From assembly GCF_025642135.1 (NCBI RefSeq), contig NZ_CP106793.1, positions 5,300,001-5,364,000 of the forward strand: a DNA stretch of 64,000 nucleotides. Reading direction: 5' to 3'. Source of the DNA: Streptomyces cynarae. GTDB taxonomy: Bacteria > Actinomycetota > Actinomycetes > Streptomycetales > Streptomycetaceae. Shown here one piece after another: positions 19,480 through 28,404 of this stretch (the first letter of the stretch is position 1; every line of letters begins with the position of its first letter). The position numbers and the translations under genes are program-made. The notes beneath the pieces are model-generated. The model was not told where the DNA came from. It was given only the letters and a program-made list of their open reading frames with translations, and searched no databases.

Positions 19480-20832
19480 TCAGCACAGCGGGACCGCCTC
19501 TCCGGCACCCTCCGGCCAGGCGGTGAGCGGAGTGAAGCCGCGGTGGCCGCACTCGCCGAAGACCGTGACCGGAGCACCGCCCGACAGCGCGACCAGCCGC
19601 CACAGGCCCGGTCGGCTGCCCGCCGACGGAGTCAGCGGCAGCGCCGTGCCGCCGTGCGCGTCCGCCAGTTGCCAGGAGCCGTCCTGCGGGGTCGGTATGA
19701 CCCGGCCCAGCGTCACGGGGTACGCGTCCAGCCACGGGTCGGCCCGGAGGGCTTCCCCGTACCGCGCCGCCGCGTCCGCAGTGGTCACGCCCGGCGGTCT
19801 CGTCGCTGCCGGGGCCGGAGGTGTGAACTGCTCACCCAGCGCCGCCCGCAGCTGCCCCGCGCCCGGGTAGGGCGATACATCGGCCTCGAAGGCCAGCCCC
19901 ACCGGCAGGGACAGCTCCGGTGCGCGCCCTGCCGCTCCATAGGAGAGCAGGAGCACCGTGCGGTCGGACTTCTCCCCGTACAGCCAGATCCGGCGTGTGG
20001 TCAGCCGGCCGTCCGAGGTGTCGTACTGCGCCAGCACCAGCCAGCGGTCGCGGACGGGCGAGCCGTCGGGCGAACCCGCCAGGCCGACGCGCGAACGGAC
20101 CGTCGCGGCCAGCCCCTCCGGCAGCCGCTCACGCCTCAGCCAGCCCTGGTCCAGCAGGTGCAGCAGCGCACACTCCTCCAGCAACCGCACCGGCCAGCCC
20201 GGCCCCGAGGCCGGGAGCGCCCCCAACTCCCGCACCCGCCCGGCGAGTCCCGGAGCCTGCGCGTCCACCATGCGGGCCGCCGTCTCCTCCCACAGCCCGT
20301 ACCCCGCCTGCTCGGCCGCGGCCATGCCGCCGCGCAGCAGGTCGGCCAGTCGCTGCTCCAGCTCCGTCGCCCCCGCCGTGATCCGCTCGGCCCGCCGCTC
20401 CGCCCTGCGCCGGGCCGCCTCCGGATCGGCGGACGCGGCCGACGGGGAACCACCGGCCGCCCGCTTCTCCTGCGCACGCTGACGGCGCCCCTTGATCCAC
20501 TGCTCCGCCCAGTCGGGCTCCCGTCCCCGCGGCACCGCGCCGTCCCCGCCCGCCCAGAGCAGCAGCAGCCCCAGCGCGTGCTTGCACGGGAACTTCCTGC
20601 TCGGACAACTGCACTTGTAGGCGGGCCCGGCCGCGTCCGCGATGTCGACGACCGTCTGATACGGCTTGCTGCCACTGCCCTTGCACAGCCCCCACACCGT
20701 CCCCTCGTCGGAACTGCCCGCCTCCGACCACGGCCCGGCCGTCCCGAGTTTGCTTCCCGCTTTGCGTGACGCCGCATCAGGTGCCAGTGCCAGCACCTGC
20801 TCCGCGGTCCAGCGCTCCCCCAGCCAAGTCAT
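19480..20832 (-). CDS. SWIM zinc-finger protein
   Basis: 450 residues. A SWIM zinc finger of CxCx6CxH form is visible as C74, C76, C83 and H85 in CSCPSRKFPCKH, followed by the hydrophobic ALGLLLLW. SWIM fingers bind DNA or proteins. The remainder is helical in the middle and beta-rich toward the C-terminus, with Trp-containing segments and no enzyme motif that I recognise. ATG 20832 was chosen because family-like sequence starts there (MTWLGERWTAEQVLALAPDAA). It heads a two-gene operon with the DUF5691-like gene and is divergent from the MoxR operon, sharing its promoter region. Role unknown; probably the recognition or adaptor part of the same system. Confidence 0.85.
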   Translation of the reverse strand: MTWLGERWTAEQVLALAPDAASRKAGSKLGTAGPWSEAGSSDEGTVWGLCKGSGSKPYQTVVDIADAAGPAYKCSCPSRKFPCKHALGLLLLWAGGDGAVPRGREPDWAEQWIKGRRQRAQEKRAAGGSPSAASADPEAARRRAERRAERITAGATELEQRLADLLRGGMAAAEQAGYGLWEETAARMVDAQAPGLAGRVRELGALPASGPGWPVRLLEECALLHLLDQGWLRRERLPEGLAATVRSRVGLAGSPDGSPVRDRWLVLAQYDTSDGRLTTRRIWLYGEKSDRTVLLLSYGAAGRAPELSLPVGLAFEADVSPYPGAGQLRAALGEQFTPPAPAATRPPGVTTADAAARYGEALRADPWLDAYPVTLGRVIPTPQDGSWQLADAHGGTALPLTPSAGSRPGLWRLVALSGGAPVTVFGECGHRGFTPLTAWPEGAGEAVPLC

Positions 20833-20853
20833 GTCGTCGACGGTAGGTCCCGG

Positions 20854-20909
20854 CACTGACAATCGACCCTCGCGACGGCGTTTGCGCAGGTCACCATGCA
20901 TTGTCAGTG
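20854..20909. promoter_or_regulatory. 10-bp inverted repeat in the SWIM/MoxR divergent promoter
   Basis: CACTGACAAT at 20854-20863 and its exact reverse complement ATTGTCAGTG at 20900-20909 are 36 bases apart in a 134-base intergenic region. Read outward on each strand, both arms give TTGTCAGTG, so each could supply a -35-like TTGTCA to the gene on its side, or the pair could be an operator for one dimeric or looping regulator. I see no good -10 at the standard distance. Confidence 0.6.
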
Positions 20910-20966
20910 GTGTGGTGCACGGTTGGTGACAGATCCGAACCGGCCGAGCTGGAGGGGGATACGGCC

Positions 20967-22187
20967 ATGCGTGCGTCCGTTGACCAGAAGTCCGTCGAAG
21001 CGAGCCCGATCCCGTCCGCGCCCGCGAACGGAAGCGGGAGCGCGGACCCCGGCGGGCCCGAGTCCGCACCCGTGCCCACACCCGGGCAGGAGAAGGGGAC
21101 CGCGCCCGCGGAAGCGCTGCGGCCGCACGCCGAGGACGCCTTCGCCCACGAACTCGCCGCGCTGGCCGCCCAGGACGACCGGCCGCGACCGGCCCGTTGG
21201 AAGCTGTCGCCGTGGGCCGTCGCCACCTACCTGCTCGGCGGCACGCTGCCGGACGGCACCGTCATCACACCGAAGTACGTGGGCCCGCGCCGCATCGTCG
21301 AGGTCGCCGTCACCACGCTCGCCACCGACCGCGCCCTGCTCCTGCTCGGCGTGCCGGGCACGGCCAAGACCTGGGTGTCCGAGCACCTGGCGGCGGCCAT
21401 CAGCGGCGACTCGACCCTGCTCGTGCAGGGCACCGCCGGGACCCCGGAGGAGGCGATCCGCTACGGGTGGAACTACGCGCGGCTGCTCGCGCACGGCCCC
21501 AGCCGCGACGCCCTGGTGCCGAGCCCCGTCATGCGGGCCATGGCCGAGGGGATGACCGCCCGCGTCGAGGAGCTGACCCGCATCCCGGCCGACGTCCAGG
21601 ACACCCTGATCACGATCCTGTCGGAGAAGACGCTGCCGATACCGGAGCTGGGCGAAGAGGCGCAGGCCGTCCGCGGCTTCAACCTGATCGCCACGGCCAA
21701 CGACCGCGACCGCGGGGTCAACGACCTGTCGAGCGCGCTGCGCCGCCGCTTCAACACGGTGGTGCTGCCGCTCCCGGACAGCGTGGAGGCCGAGGTCGAC
21801 ATCGTCTCCCGCCGGGTCGACCAGATCGGCCGCTCGCTCGACCTGCCGGCCGTGCCCGACGGCATCGACGAGATCCGCCGCGTGGTGACGGTCTTCCGCG
21901 AACTGCGGGGCGGCGTCACGACGGACGGCCGGACCAAGCTGAAGTCGCCCAGCGGCACCCTGTCCACCGCCGAGGCGATCTCCGTCGTCACCAACGGACT
22001 GGCGCTGGCCGCCCACTTCGGCGACGGCGTGCTGCGTCCGAGCGATGTCGCCGCGGGCATTCTCGGCGCCGTCGTCCGCGACCCGGCGGCCGACCGTGTC
22101 GTCTGGCAGGAGTACCTGGAAGCGGTGGTCCGCGAGCGCGACGGCTGGACCGACTTCTACCGCGCGTGCCGGGAGGTGACCGCGTGA
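20967..22187 (+). CDS. MoxR-type AAA+ ATPase
   Basis: 406 residues. After ~70 disordered residues, an AAA+ core begins. Walker A is GVPGTAKT (128-135, Lys 134). The Walker B position reads RVEELTR (199-205) where MoxR proteins usually have an Asp-Glu pair, so the Asp appears replaced by Glu. Sensor 1 is in LIATANDRDRG and the arginine-finger region in SSALRRRFN. MoxR ATPases act as chaperones that mature or remodel partner complexes, typically with a VWA protein; one is encoded two genes downstream. ATG 20967 follows GGAGGGGG. The stop overlaps the next start as GTGA, so translation is coupled. Confidence 0.9.
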   Translation: MRASVDQKSVEASPIPSAPANGSGSADPGGPESAPVPTPGQEKGTAPAEALRPHAEDAFAHELAALAAQDDRPRPARWKLSPWAVATYLLGGTLPDGTVITPKYVGPRRIVEVAVTTLATDRALLLLGVPGTAKTWVSEHLAAAISGDSTLLVQGTAGTPEEAIRYGWNYARLLAHGPSRDALVPSPVMRAMAEGMTARVEELTRIPADVQDTLITILSEKTLPIPELGEEAQAVRGFNLIATANDRDRGVNDLSSALRRRFNTVVLPLPDSVEAEVDIVSRRVDQIGRSLDLPAVPDGIDEIRRVVTVFRELRGGVTTDGRTKLKSPSGTLSTAEAISVVTNGLALAAHFGDGVLRPSDVAAGILGAVVRDPAADRVVWQEYLEAVVRERDGWTDFYRACREVTA

Positions 22188-24538
22188 AAGACTCCGACTC
22201 CCCGCGGAGGGGACCACTGCTGCTCGGGGTGCGGCATCACGGGCCGGGATCCGCGCGGGCCGTGCGGGCCGCGCTGGAGGCGGCGCGACCGCGGACGGTG
22301 CTGATCGAGGGGCCACCGGAGGCGGACGCCCTGATCCCGCTCGCGGAGCACCCGGACATGAGGCCCCCCGTCGCCTTGCTCGCTCACGCCGTGGACGAGC
22401 CCGGACGATCGGCCTTCTGGCCGCTGGCCGAGTTCTCCCCGGAGTGGGTGGCGATCCGCTGGGCCCTGCGCCAGGGGGTTCCGGCCCGGTTCATCGACCT
22501 GCCGGCGGCGCACACACTGGTGTGGGACAAGGAAGAAGCCACGGGGATCGAGGCCGAGGCGCCCGACGCGGCCGACGGCTCCGACGCCACCGTCCGTGTC
22601 GACCCCCTCGCCGTGCTGGCCGAGGCCGCCGGGTACGACGACCCGGAGCGATGGTGGGAGGATGTCGTCGAGCACAGGGGCGTGGGGACGGGGGACCCGC
22701 TTGCGCCGTTCACCGTGCTCGGGGACGCCATGGCCGCCCTGCGGGAGGAGTACGGCGCCGGGGGACACGAGCGGGACCTCGTGCGGGAGGCCTGCATGCG
22801 GCTCCAGGTCCGCGCGGCCGAGCGGGAGTTCGGGGCCGACGTGGCGGTGGTGTGCGGGGCCTGGCACGTGCCCGCGCTGCGCGAGCGGACCTCCGTCACC
22901 GCCGACCGCGCGCTGCTGAAGGGCCTGCCCAAGGTGAAGACGGACACGACCTGGGTGCCCTGGACCCACCGCAGGCTCGCCCGGGCCAGTGGGTACGGGG
23001 CGGGCATCGACTCGCCGGGCTGGTACGGACACCTGTTCCGCGCTCCCGACCGGCCCGTCGAGCGGTGGCTGACCAAGGTCGCCGGGCTGCTCCGCGAGGA
23101 GGACCGGATCGTGTCGTCCGCGCACGTCATCGAGGCGGTCCGACTGGCCGGAACGCTCGCCGTCCTGCGCGGGCGCCCGCTTCCGGGCCTGTCGGAGACG
23201 ATCGACGCGGTGCGGGCGGTGATGTGCGAGGGCTCGGACGTGCCGCTGGCGCTGGTGCGCGACCGTCTGGTGGTCGGCGACGACATGGGGGAGGTGCCGG
23301 AATCGGCTCCCGCCGTGCCGTTGCAGCGGGACCTCGCCCGGCTGCAGAAGCGGCTCAGGCTCAAACCCGAGCCGCTGGAGCGGGACGTGGAGCTGGACCT
23401 GCGCAAGGACACCGACGCCGAGCGCAGCCGGCTGCTGCACCGGCTGCGGCTCCTCGGGATCGGCTGGGGGGAGCCCGCGGCCTCGCGGGGCAGCACGGGG
23501 ACGTTCCGGGAGACCTGGCGGCTGCGCTGGGAACCGGAGCTCGCGGTGCGGGTCGCCGAGGCCGGGGTGTGGGGGACGACCGTGCTCGCCGCCGCGACCG
23601 CCAGGGCCGAGGCGGACGCCACCGCCGCGCAGGCCCTCGCCGACGTCACCGCGCTCGCCGAGCGGTGCCTGCTGGCTGAGCTGCCGGCGGCGCTGCCCGT
23701 GGTGATGCGGGTCCTCGCCGACCGAGCCGCCCTCGACGCCGACGTCGGCCACCTCGCCCAGGCCCTGCCCGCCCTGGTCCGTTCCCTGCGCTACGGGGAC
23801 GTGCGCGGTACGGACACCCGGGCGCTCGCGGACGTCGCGGCGGGTCTCGCCGAGCGCGTGTTCGTCGGGCTGCCACCGGCGTGCGCGGCGCTGGACGCGG
23901 AGGCGGCCGAGGAGATGCGGCGCCATGTGGACGCCGTTCACGGCGCGGTGGGGCTGCTCGGGGACGGCATCGCGGCGGACCACGGCGACATACGGGGGCG
24001 CTGGCGTGCCGTCCTGCGGGTGCTCGGTGGACGGGACACCGTGCCCGGGGTGATCCGCGGGAGGGCCGTGCGGCTGCTCCTGGACGAAGGGGCGCTGGCG
24101 CAGGACGAGGCCGCGCGGCTGATGGGTCTCGTGCTGTCCCCGGGGACGCCGCCGGCGGACGCGGCCGCGTGGATCGAGGGGTTCGTCGGAGGCGGCTCCG
24201 GCGGCGGGATGCTGCTCGTGCACGACGAGCGGCTGCTCGCGCTGGTGGACGCCTGGCTCACCGGGGTGCCGGCGGAGGCGTTCACCGACGTACTGCCGCT
24301 GCTGCGACGGACGTTCTCGGCGTACGAGCCCGGAGTGCGGCGAACCCTCGGCGAGCTGGTGCGCCGCGGGCCGGACGCACGGGGAAGCGCGGCGGCCACC
24401 GGCGCGGGTGTCCCCGGGTTCGGCACCGGCCTCGACACGGGACGGGCGGACGCCGTGGTCCCGGTGCTGCGCCTGCTGCTCGGCCTGGACGAACCCGACG
24501 GCAGCGACGTCAACGACCTGGTGGGGGTGGCCGGATGA
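22184..24538 (+). CDS. DUF5682 family protein
   Basis: 784 residues. The N-terminal ~250 contain GVRHHGPGSA (H18-H19), LIEGPPEAD (E42) and VVCGAWHVPAL (H228). This His, Glu, His spacing recalls the TraB/GumN/ChaN-EreA superfamily of putative hydrolases, an inference that needs structure comparison. The rest is mainly helical, with Ala/Leu-rich repeats and no other motif. I place it in DUF5682 by memory of proteins found between MoxR and VWA genes. GTG 22184 overlaps the MoxR stop, and its own stop overlaps the VWA start by ATGA, so the three proteins are probably made in fixed ratio and form one complex. Confidence 0.85.
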   Translation: MKDSDSPRRGPLLLGVRHHGPGSARAVRAALEAARPRTVLIEGPPEADALIPLAEHPDMRPPVALLAHAVDEPGRSAFWPLAEFSPEWVAIRWALRQGVPARFIDLPAAHTLVWDKEEATGIEAEAPDAADGSDATVRVDPLAVLAEAAGYDDPERWWEDVVEHRGVGTGDPLAPFTVLGDAMAALREEYGAGGHERDLVREACMRLQVRAAEREFGADVAVVCGAWHVPALRERTSVTADRALLKGLPKVKTDTTWVPWTHRRLARASGYGAGIDSPGWYGHLFRAPDRPVERWLTKVAGLLREEDRIVSSAHVIEAVRLAGTLAVLRGRPLPGLSETIDAVRAVMCEGSDVPLALVRDRLVVGDDMGEVPESAPAVPLQRDLARLQKRLRLKPEPLERDVELDLRKDTDAERSRLLHRLRLLGIGWGEPAASRGSTGTFRETWRLRWEPELAVRVAEAGVWGTTVLAAATARAEADATAAQALADVTALAERCLLAELPAALPVVMRVLADRAALDADVGHLAQALPALVRSLRYGDVRGTDTRALADVAAGLAERVFVGLPPACAALDAEAAEEMRRHVDAVHGAVGLLGDGIAADHGDIRGRWRAVLRVLGGRDTVPGVIRGRAVRLLLDEGALAQDEAARLMGLVLSPGTPPADAAAWIEGFVGGGSGGGMLLVHDERLLALVDAWLTGVPAEAFTDVLPLLRRTFSAYEPGVRRTLGELVRRGPDARGSAAATGAGVPGFGTGLDTGRADAVVPVLRLLLGLDEPDGSDVNDLVGVAG

Positions 24539-25713
24539 GCACGCACACGACCGACGGGACGGACACCGCCGGAGCCGACGAGCGGCTGCGGCGCTGGCGG
24601 CTCGTCCTCGGCGGAGACGCGGCGGACGGCACGGGGTACGCGCTGAGCGGGCAGGACGCGGCGATGGACGGGGCGCTGACCGCGTTGTACGGGAAGGGGG
24701 ACAGGCCGCAGCAGGGGCGGGACCGTTCGGCGGGGCTCGGGGCGTCCGCGCCGTCCGTGGCGCGCTGGCTCGGCGACATCCGCACCTACTTCCCCTCGTC
24801 CGTCGTCCAGGTCATGCAGCGTGACGCCATAGACCGGCTCGGGCTGTCCACACTCCTGCTCGAACCGGAGATGCTCGAAGCGGTCGAGGCCGACGTGCAC
24901 CTGGTCGGCACGCTGCTCTCGCTCAACAAGGCGATGCCGGAGACCACCAAGGAGACGGCGCGGGCGGTGGTGCGCAAGGTCGTCGAGGACCTGGAGAAGC
25001 GGCTCGCCACCCGCACCCGGGCCACGCTCACCGGCGCCCTCGACCGCAGCGCCCGCATCACCCGCCCCCGCCACCGGGACATCGACTGGAACCGCACGAT
25101 CGCCGCCAACCTCAAGCACTATCTGCCGGAGTACCGCACGGTGGTGCCGGAGCGGCTGATCGGGTACGGGCGGGCGTCCCAGTCGGTGAAGAAGGAGGTC
25201 GTCCTCTGCATCGACCAGTCGGGGTCGATGGCGGCCTCGGTGGTGTACGCGTCCGTGTTCGGGGCGGTGCTGGCGTCCATGCGGTCCATCGCCACCCGGC
25301 TCGTCGTCTTCGACACGGCCGTCGTGGACCTCACCGACCAGCTCGACGACCCGGTCGACGTCCTCTTCGGCACCCAGCTCGGCGGCGGCACGGACATCAA
25401 CAGGGCGCTGGCGTACTGCCAGTCGCAGATCACGCGGCCCACGGAGACGGTCGTGGTCCTCATCAGCGACCTGTACGAGGGAGGCATCCGCGACGAGATG
25501 CTCAAGCGGGTGGCGGCCATGAAGGCGTCGGGGGTGCAGTTCGTGGCGCTGCTCGCGCTCTCCGACGAGGGGGCACCCGCGTACGACCGGGAGCACGCGG
25601 CAGCGCTCGCGGCGCTCGGAGCACCGGCGTTCGCGTGCACGCCCGACCTCTTCCCGGAGGTGATGGCGGCGGCGATCGAGAAGCGGCCCCTGCCGATACC
25701 GGAGACGGCCTGA
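24535..25713 (+). CDS. VWA domain protein (MoxR partner)
   Basis: 392 residues. A helical N-terminal region (to ~210) precedes a von Willebrand A domain with an intact MIDAS: DQSGSM at 227-232, the Thr of LGGGTDI, and the Asp of LISDLYEGG. VWA domains bind a protein ligand through a Mg ion. In MoxR-VWA pairs the ATPase is thought to switch or load the VWA partner; here the DUF5682 protein between them is the obvious client. No signal peptide or membrane helix, so it is cytoplasmic. ATG 24535 overlaps the DUF5682 stop. Last gene of the operon. Confidence 0.9.
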   Translation: MSTHTTDGTDTAGADERLRRWRLVLGGDAADGTGYALSGQDAAMDGALTALYGKGDRPQQGRDRSAGLGASAPSVARWLGDIRTYFPSSVVQVMQRDAIDRLGLSTLLLEPEMLEAVEADVHLVGTLLSLNKAMPETTKETARAVVRKVVEDLEKRLATRTRATLTGALDRSARITRPRHRDIDWNRTIAANLKHYLPEYRTVVPERLIGYGRASQSVKKEVVLCIDQSGSMAASVVYASVFGAVLASMRSIATRLVVFDTAVVDLTDQLDDPVDVLFGTQLGGGTDINRALAYCQSQITRPTETVVVLISDLYEGGIRDEMLKRVAAMKASGVQFVALLALSDEGAPAYDREHAAALAALGAPAFACTPDLFPEVMAAAIEKRPLPIPETA

Positions 25714-26202
25714 CGGCGACGAGCGAGGGATCCCAAAGCCGGACACATCACCGCGCTGGACCGGCACGTGACATTCCCGAGTTCCCCGATCAGGGCAGCG
25801 CTCCTCCCCGCGAGACCTCGGGGGACGGCCGAAAGCCGTCGGTTCGTCCGTCCGGTACCTCGCGGAAAGGGCCGGCCGGTCCCCATTGGGGTGGGGATCA
25901 GCCGCCCAGAGCCCTACGCGGTTGTTCGAGGCGCCTCACCGGGTCGACCCCATCCGGGTGAGGCCCTTCACCGGTGGCACCCCGTGCCAGAGAGCGCGGC
26001 ATCATGTGACAGGTATCACCGCTCAGGTGTGACCCCCGATTTATGGAGGCCCCGCGAGCGGCGATAACCTGCGAGACGGACATGCCGCGCGCTCGGACAC
26101 CGTGTGCGCCTCCCTTGTGACACAGAGCGGACGTCACGTTGCCCTTCGCGGCACGCCCACGCATCCAACGAACCGCGAGATCACTGATAGGGACGGAAGC
26201 GC
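25714..26202. other. 489-base region upstream of sucC
   Basis: Holds the end of the MoxR-DUF5682-VWA transcript and the sucCD promoter. An inverted repeat GCCTCACC (25933-25940) / GGTGAGGC (25957-25964) could be a terminator or operator. Further right the DNA becomes less GC-rich (26010-26075: ATCATGTGACAGGTATCACC and CGATTTATGG), where the sucC promoter most likely lies. No open frame here is convincing. Confidence 0.45.
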
Positions 26203-27384
26203 GTGGACCTGTTCGAGTACCAGGCGAGGGACCTCTTCGCCAAGCACGGTGTACCGGTGCTGGCCGGTGAAGTCATCGACACGCCTGAGGCGGCGCGCGA
26301 GATCACCGAGCGGCTGGGCGGCAAGTCGGTCGTCAAGGCGCAGGTGAAGGTCGGTGGCCGCGGCAAGGCCGGCGGTGTCAAGCTGGCCGCCACCCCGGAC
26401 GAGGCGGTCGCCCGCGCGACGGACATCCTCGGCATGGACATCAAGGGCCACACGGTCCACAAGGTGATGATCGCCGAGACCGCCCCGGAGATCGTCGAGG
26501 AGTACTACGTCTCCTTCCTCCTCGACCGCGCCAACCGCACCTTCCTCTCCATCGCCTCCGTCGAGGGCGGCATGGAGATCGAGGAGGTCGCGGCCACCCG
26601 CCCCGAGGCCGTCGCCAAGATCGACATCGACGCCATCGACGGTGTGGACAAGGCGAAGGCGCAGGAGATCGTCGCCGCGGCCAAGTTCCCGGCCGAGGTC
26701 GCCGACAAGGTCGCCGACGTCCTGGTCAGCCTCTGGGAGGTCTTCATCAAGGAGGACGCCCTCCTGGTCGAGGTGAACCCGCTGGCCAAGGTCGCCTCCG
26801 GTGACGTCATCGCCCTCGACGGCAAGGTGTCCCTGGACGACAACGCCGAGTTCCGTCACCCCGAGTTCGAGGAGCTCCACGACAAGGCGGCGGCCAACCC
26901 GCTCGAGGCCGCGGCCAAGGAGAAGAACCTCAACTACGTCAAGCTCGACGGCGAGGTCGGCATCATCGGCAACGGCGCGGGTCTGGTCATGTCCACCCTC
27001 GATGTCGTCGCCTACGCCGGTGAGAAGCACAAGGGTGTCAAGCCCGCCAACTTCCTCGACATCGGCGGTGGCGCCTCCGCCGAGGTCATGGCGAACGGCC
27101 TGGAGATCATCCTCGGCGACCCGGACGTCAAGTCCGTGTTCGTGAACGTCTTCGGTGGCATCACCGCCTGTGACGCGGTCGCCAACGGCATCGTGCAGGC
27201 CCTGGAGCTCCTCGAGTCCAAGGGCGAGGAGGTCACCAAGCCGCTGGTCGTGCGTCTCGACGGCAACAATGCCGAACTGGGTCGCCAGATCCTGGACGAC
27301 CGCAACCACCCGCTGGTCCAGCGTGTGGACACCATGGACGGTGCGGCCGACAAGGCCGCCGAGCTGGCTGCTGCCGCGAAGTAA
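26203..27384 (+). CDS. sucC: succinyl-CoA synthetase beta subunit
   Basis: 393 residues, family length. The N-terminus [20 protein letters not shown] and the ATP-grasp fold are typical, as are [27 protein letters not shown], the Mg-binding Asp/Asn region, and the C-terminal CoA-ligase part with NIFGGI-like [11 protein letters not shown]. With SucD it makes ATP (or GTP) from succinyl-CoA in the TCA cycle. GTG 26203 follows GGACGGAAG. Codon use is strongly biased toward GAG, AAG, GTC and ATC, as expected for a highly expressed gene. It forms an operon with sucD, 21 bases apart. Confidence 0.97.
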   Translation: MDLFEYQARDLFAKHGVPVLAGEVIDTPEAAREITERLGGKSVVKAQVKVGGRGKAGGVKLAATPDEAVARATDILGMDIKGHTVHKVMIAETAPEIVEEYYVSFLLDRANRTFLSIASVEGGMEIEEVAATRPEAVAKIDIDAIDGVDKAKAQEIVAAAKFPAEVADKVADVLVSLWEVFIKEDALLVEVNPLAKVASGDVIALDGKVSLDDNAEFRHPEFEELHDKAAANPLEAAAKEKNLNYVKLDGEVGIIGNGAGLVMSTLDVVAYAGEKHKGVKPANFLDIGGGASAEVMANGLEIILGDPDVKSVFVNVFGGITACDAVANGIVQALELLESKGEEVTKPLVVRLDGNNAELGRQILDDRNHPLVQRVDTMDGAADKAAELAAAAK

Positions 27385-27405
27385 GGGACGAGGTCACAGA
27401 ACACC

Positions 27406-28290
27406 ATGGCTATCTTCCTCACCAAGGAATCCAAGGTCATCGTCCAGGGCATGACCGGCTCCGAGGGCCAGAAGCACACCCGCCGCATGCTGGCGTCCGG
27501 CACGAACATCGTCGGTGGCGTGAACCCGCGCAAGGCGGGCCAGACCGTCGACTTCGACGGCACCGAGATCCCGGTCTTCGGCTCCGTCAAGGAGGCCATC
27601 GAGAAGACCGGCGCCGACGTCACGGTCATCTTCGTCCCGGAGAAGTTCACCAAGGACGCGGTCGTCGAGGCCATCGACGCCGAGATCCCGCTCGCCGTCG
27701 TCATCACCGAGGGCATCGCGGTGCACGACACGGCGTCCTTCTGGGCGTACGCCGGCAAGAAGGGCAACAAGACCCGCATCATCGGCCCGAACTGCCCCGG
27801 TCTGATCACCCCGGGTCAGTCGAACGCCGGCATCATCCCGGCCGACATCACCAAGCCGGGCCGCATCGGCCTGGTCTCGAAGTCCGGCACGCTGACGTAC
27901 CAGATGATGTACGAGCTGCGGGACATCGGCTTCTCGACCTGCGTCGGCATCGGCGGTGACCCGATCATCGGCACCACGCACATCGACGCGCTGAAGGCGT
28001 TCCAGGACGACCCCGACACCGACCTGATCGTCATGATCGGTGAGATCGGCGGCGACGCCGAGGAGCGGGCCGCGGCCTTCATCAAGGAGAACGTGACCAA
28101 GCCGGTCGTCGGCTACGTCGCGGGCTTCACCGCGCCCGAGGGCAAGACCATGGGTCACGCGGGCGCCATCGTCTCCGGTTCGTCGGGCACCGCCCAGGCG
28201 AAGAAGGAGGCGCTGGAGGCCGCGGGCGTCAAGGTCGGCAAGACGCCGACGGAGACCGCGAAGCTCGCGCGGGAGATCCTGGCCGGCTGA
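27406..28290 (+). CDS. sucD: succinyl-CoA synthetase alpha subunit
   Basis: 294 residues. CoA-binding Rossmann domain at the N-terminus ([18 protein letters not shown]), SKSGTLTYQ loop, and the phosphorylated histidine H251 in [10 protein letters not shown]. It carries the phosphohistidine intermediate while SucC binds nucleotide. A long hairpin terminator begins 21 bases after its stop. Confidence 0.97.
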   Translation: MAIFLTKESKVIVQGMTGSEGQKHTRRMLASGTNIVGGVNPRKAGQTVDFDGTEIPVFGSVKEAIEKTGADVTVIFVPEKFTKDAVVEAIDAEIPLAVVITEGIAVHDTASFWAYAGKKGNKTRIIGPNCPGLITPGQSNAGIIPADITKPGRIGLVSKSGTLTYQMMYELRDIGFSTCVGIGGDPIIGTTHIDALKAFQDDPDTDLIVMIGEIGGDAEERAAAFIKENVTKPVVGYVAGFTAPEGKTMGHAGAIVSGSSGTAQAKKEALEAAGVKVGKTPTETAKLAREILAG

Positions 28291-28311
28291 ACTCCGCCCG
28301 GCTGAACGCGT

Positions 28312-28355
28312 GGTGGGCCCGTACCCCTTGGGGTGCGGGCCCACCGGGCTTTCCG
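28312..28355 (+). terminator. strong hairpin terminator after sucCD
   Basis: GGTGGGCCCGTACCCC at 28312-28327 pairs with GGGGTGCGGGCCCACC at 28330-28345, a 16-bp stem with a single G-U pair and a TT loop, followed by GGGCTTTCC. An almost ideal intrinsic hairpin with a weak T-tract. Confidence 0.9.
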
Positions 28356-28372
28356 CGAGCCGCCGCAGCCCT

Positions 28373-28404
28373 TGACCGGCTGACCGGCTGACCGGCTGAC
28401 CGGC
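28373..28404. repeat. four tandem copies of TGACCGGC
   Basis: Four perfect head-to-tail copies of the octamer TGACCGGC, ending one base before the stop codon of the leftward sigma-factor-like gene. Likely replication-slippage repeat; each copy contains a TGA in the plus strand. Confidence 0.85.

Noticed and set aside
19480..25713. genomic island or mobile defence island
   Set aside because: Base composition and codon use match neighbours, there are no integrase, tRNA or direct-repeat borders, and the flanking order is core Streptomyces. The locus looks resident.
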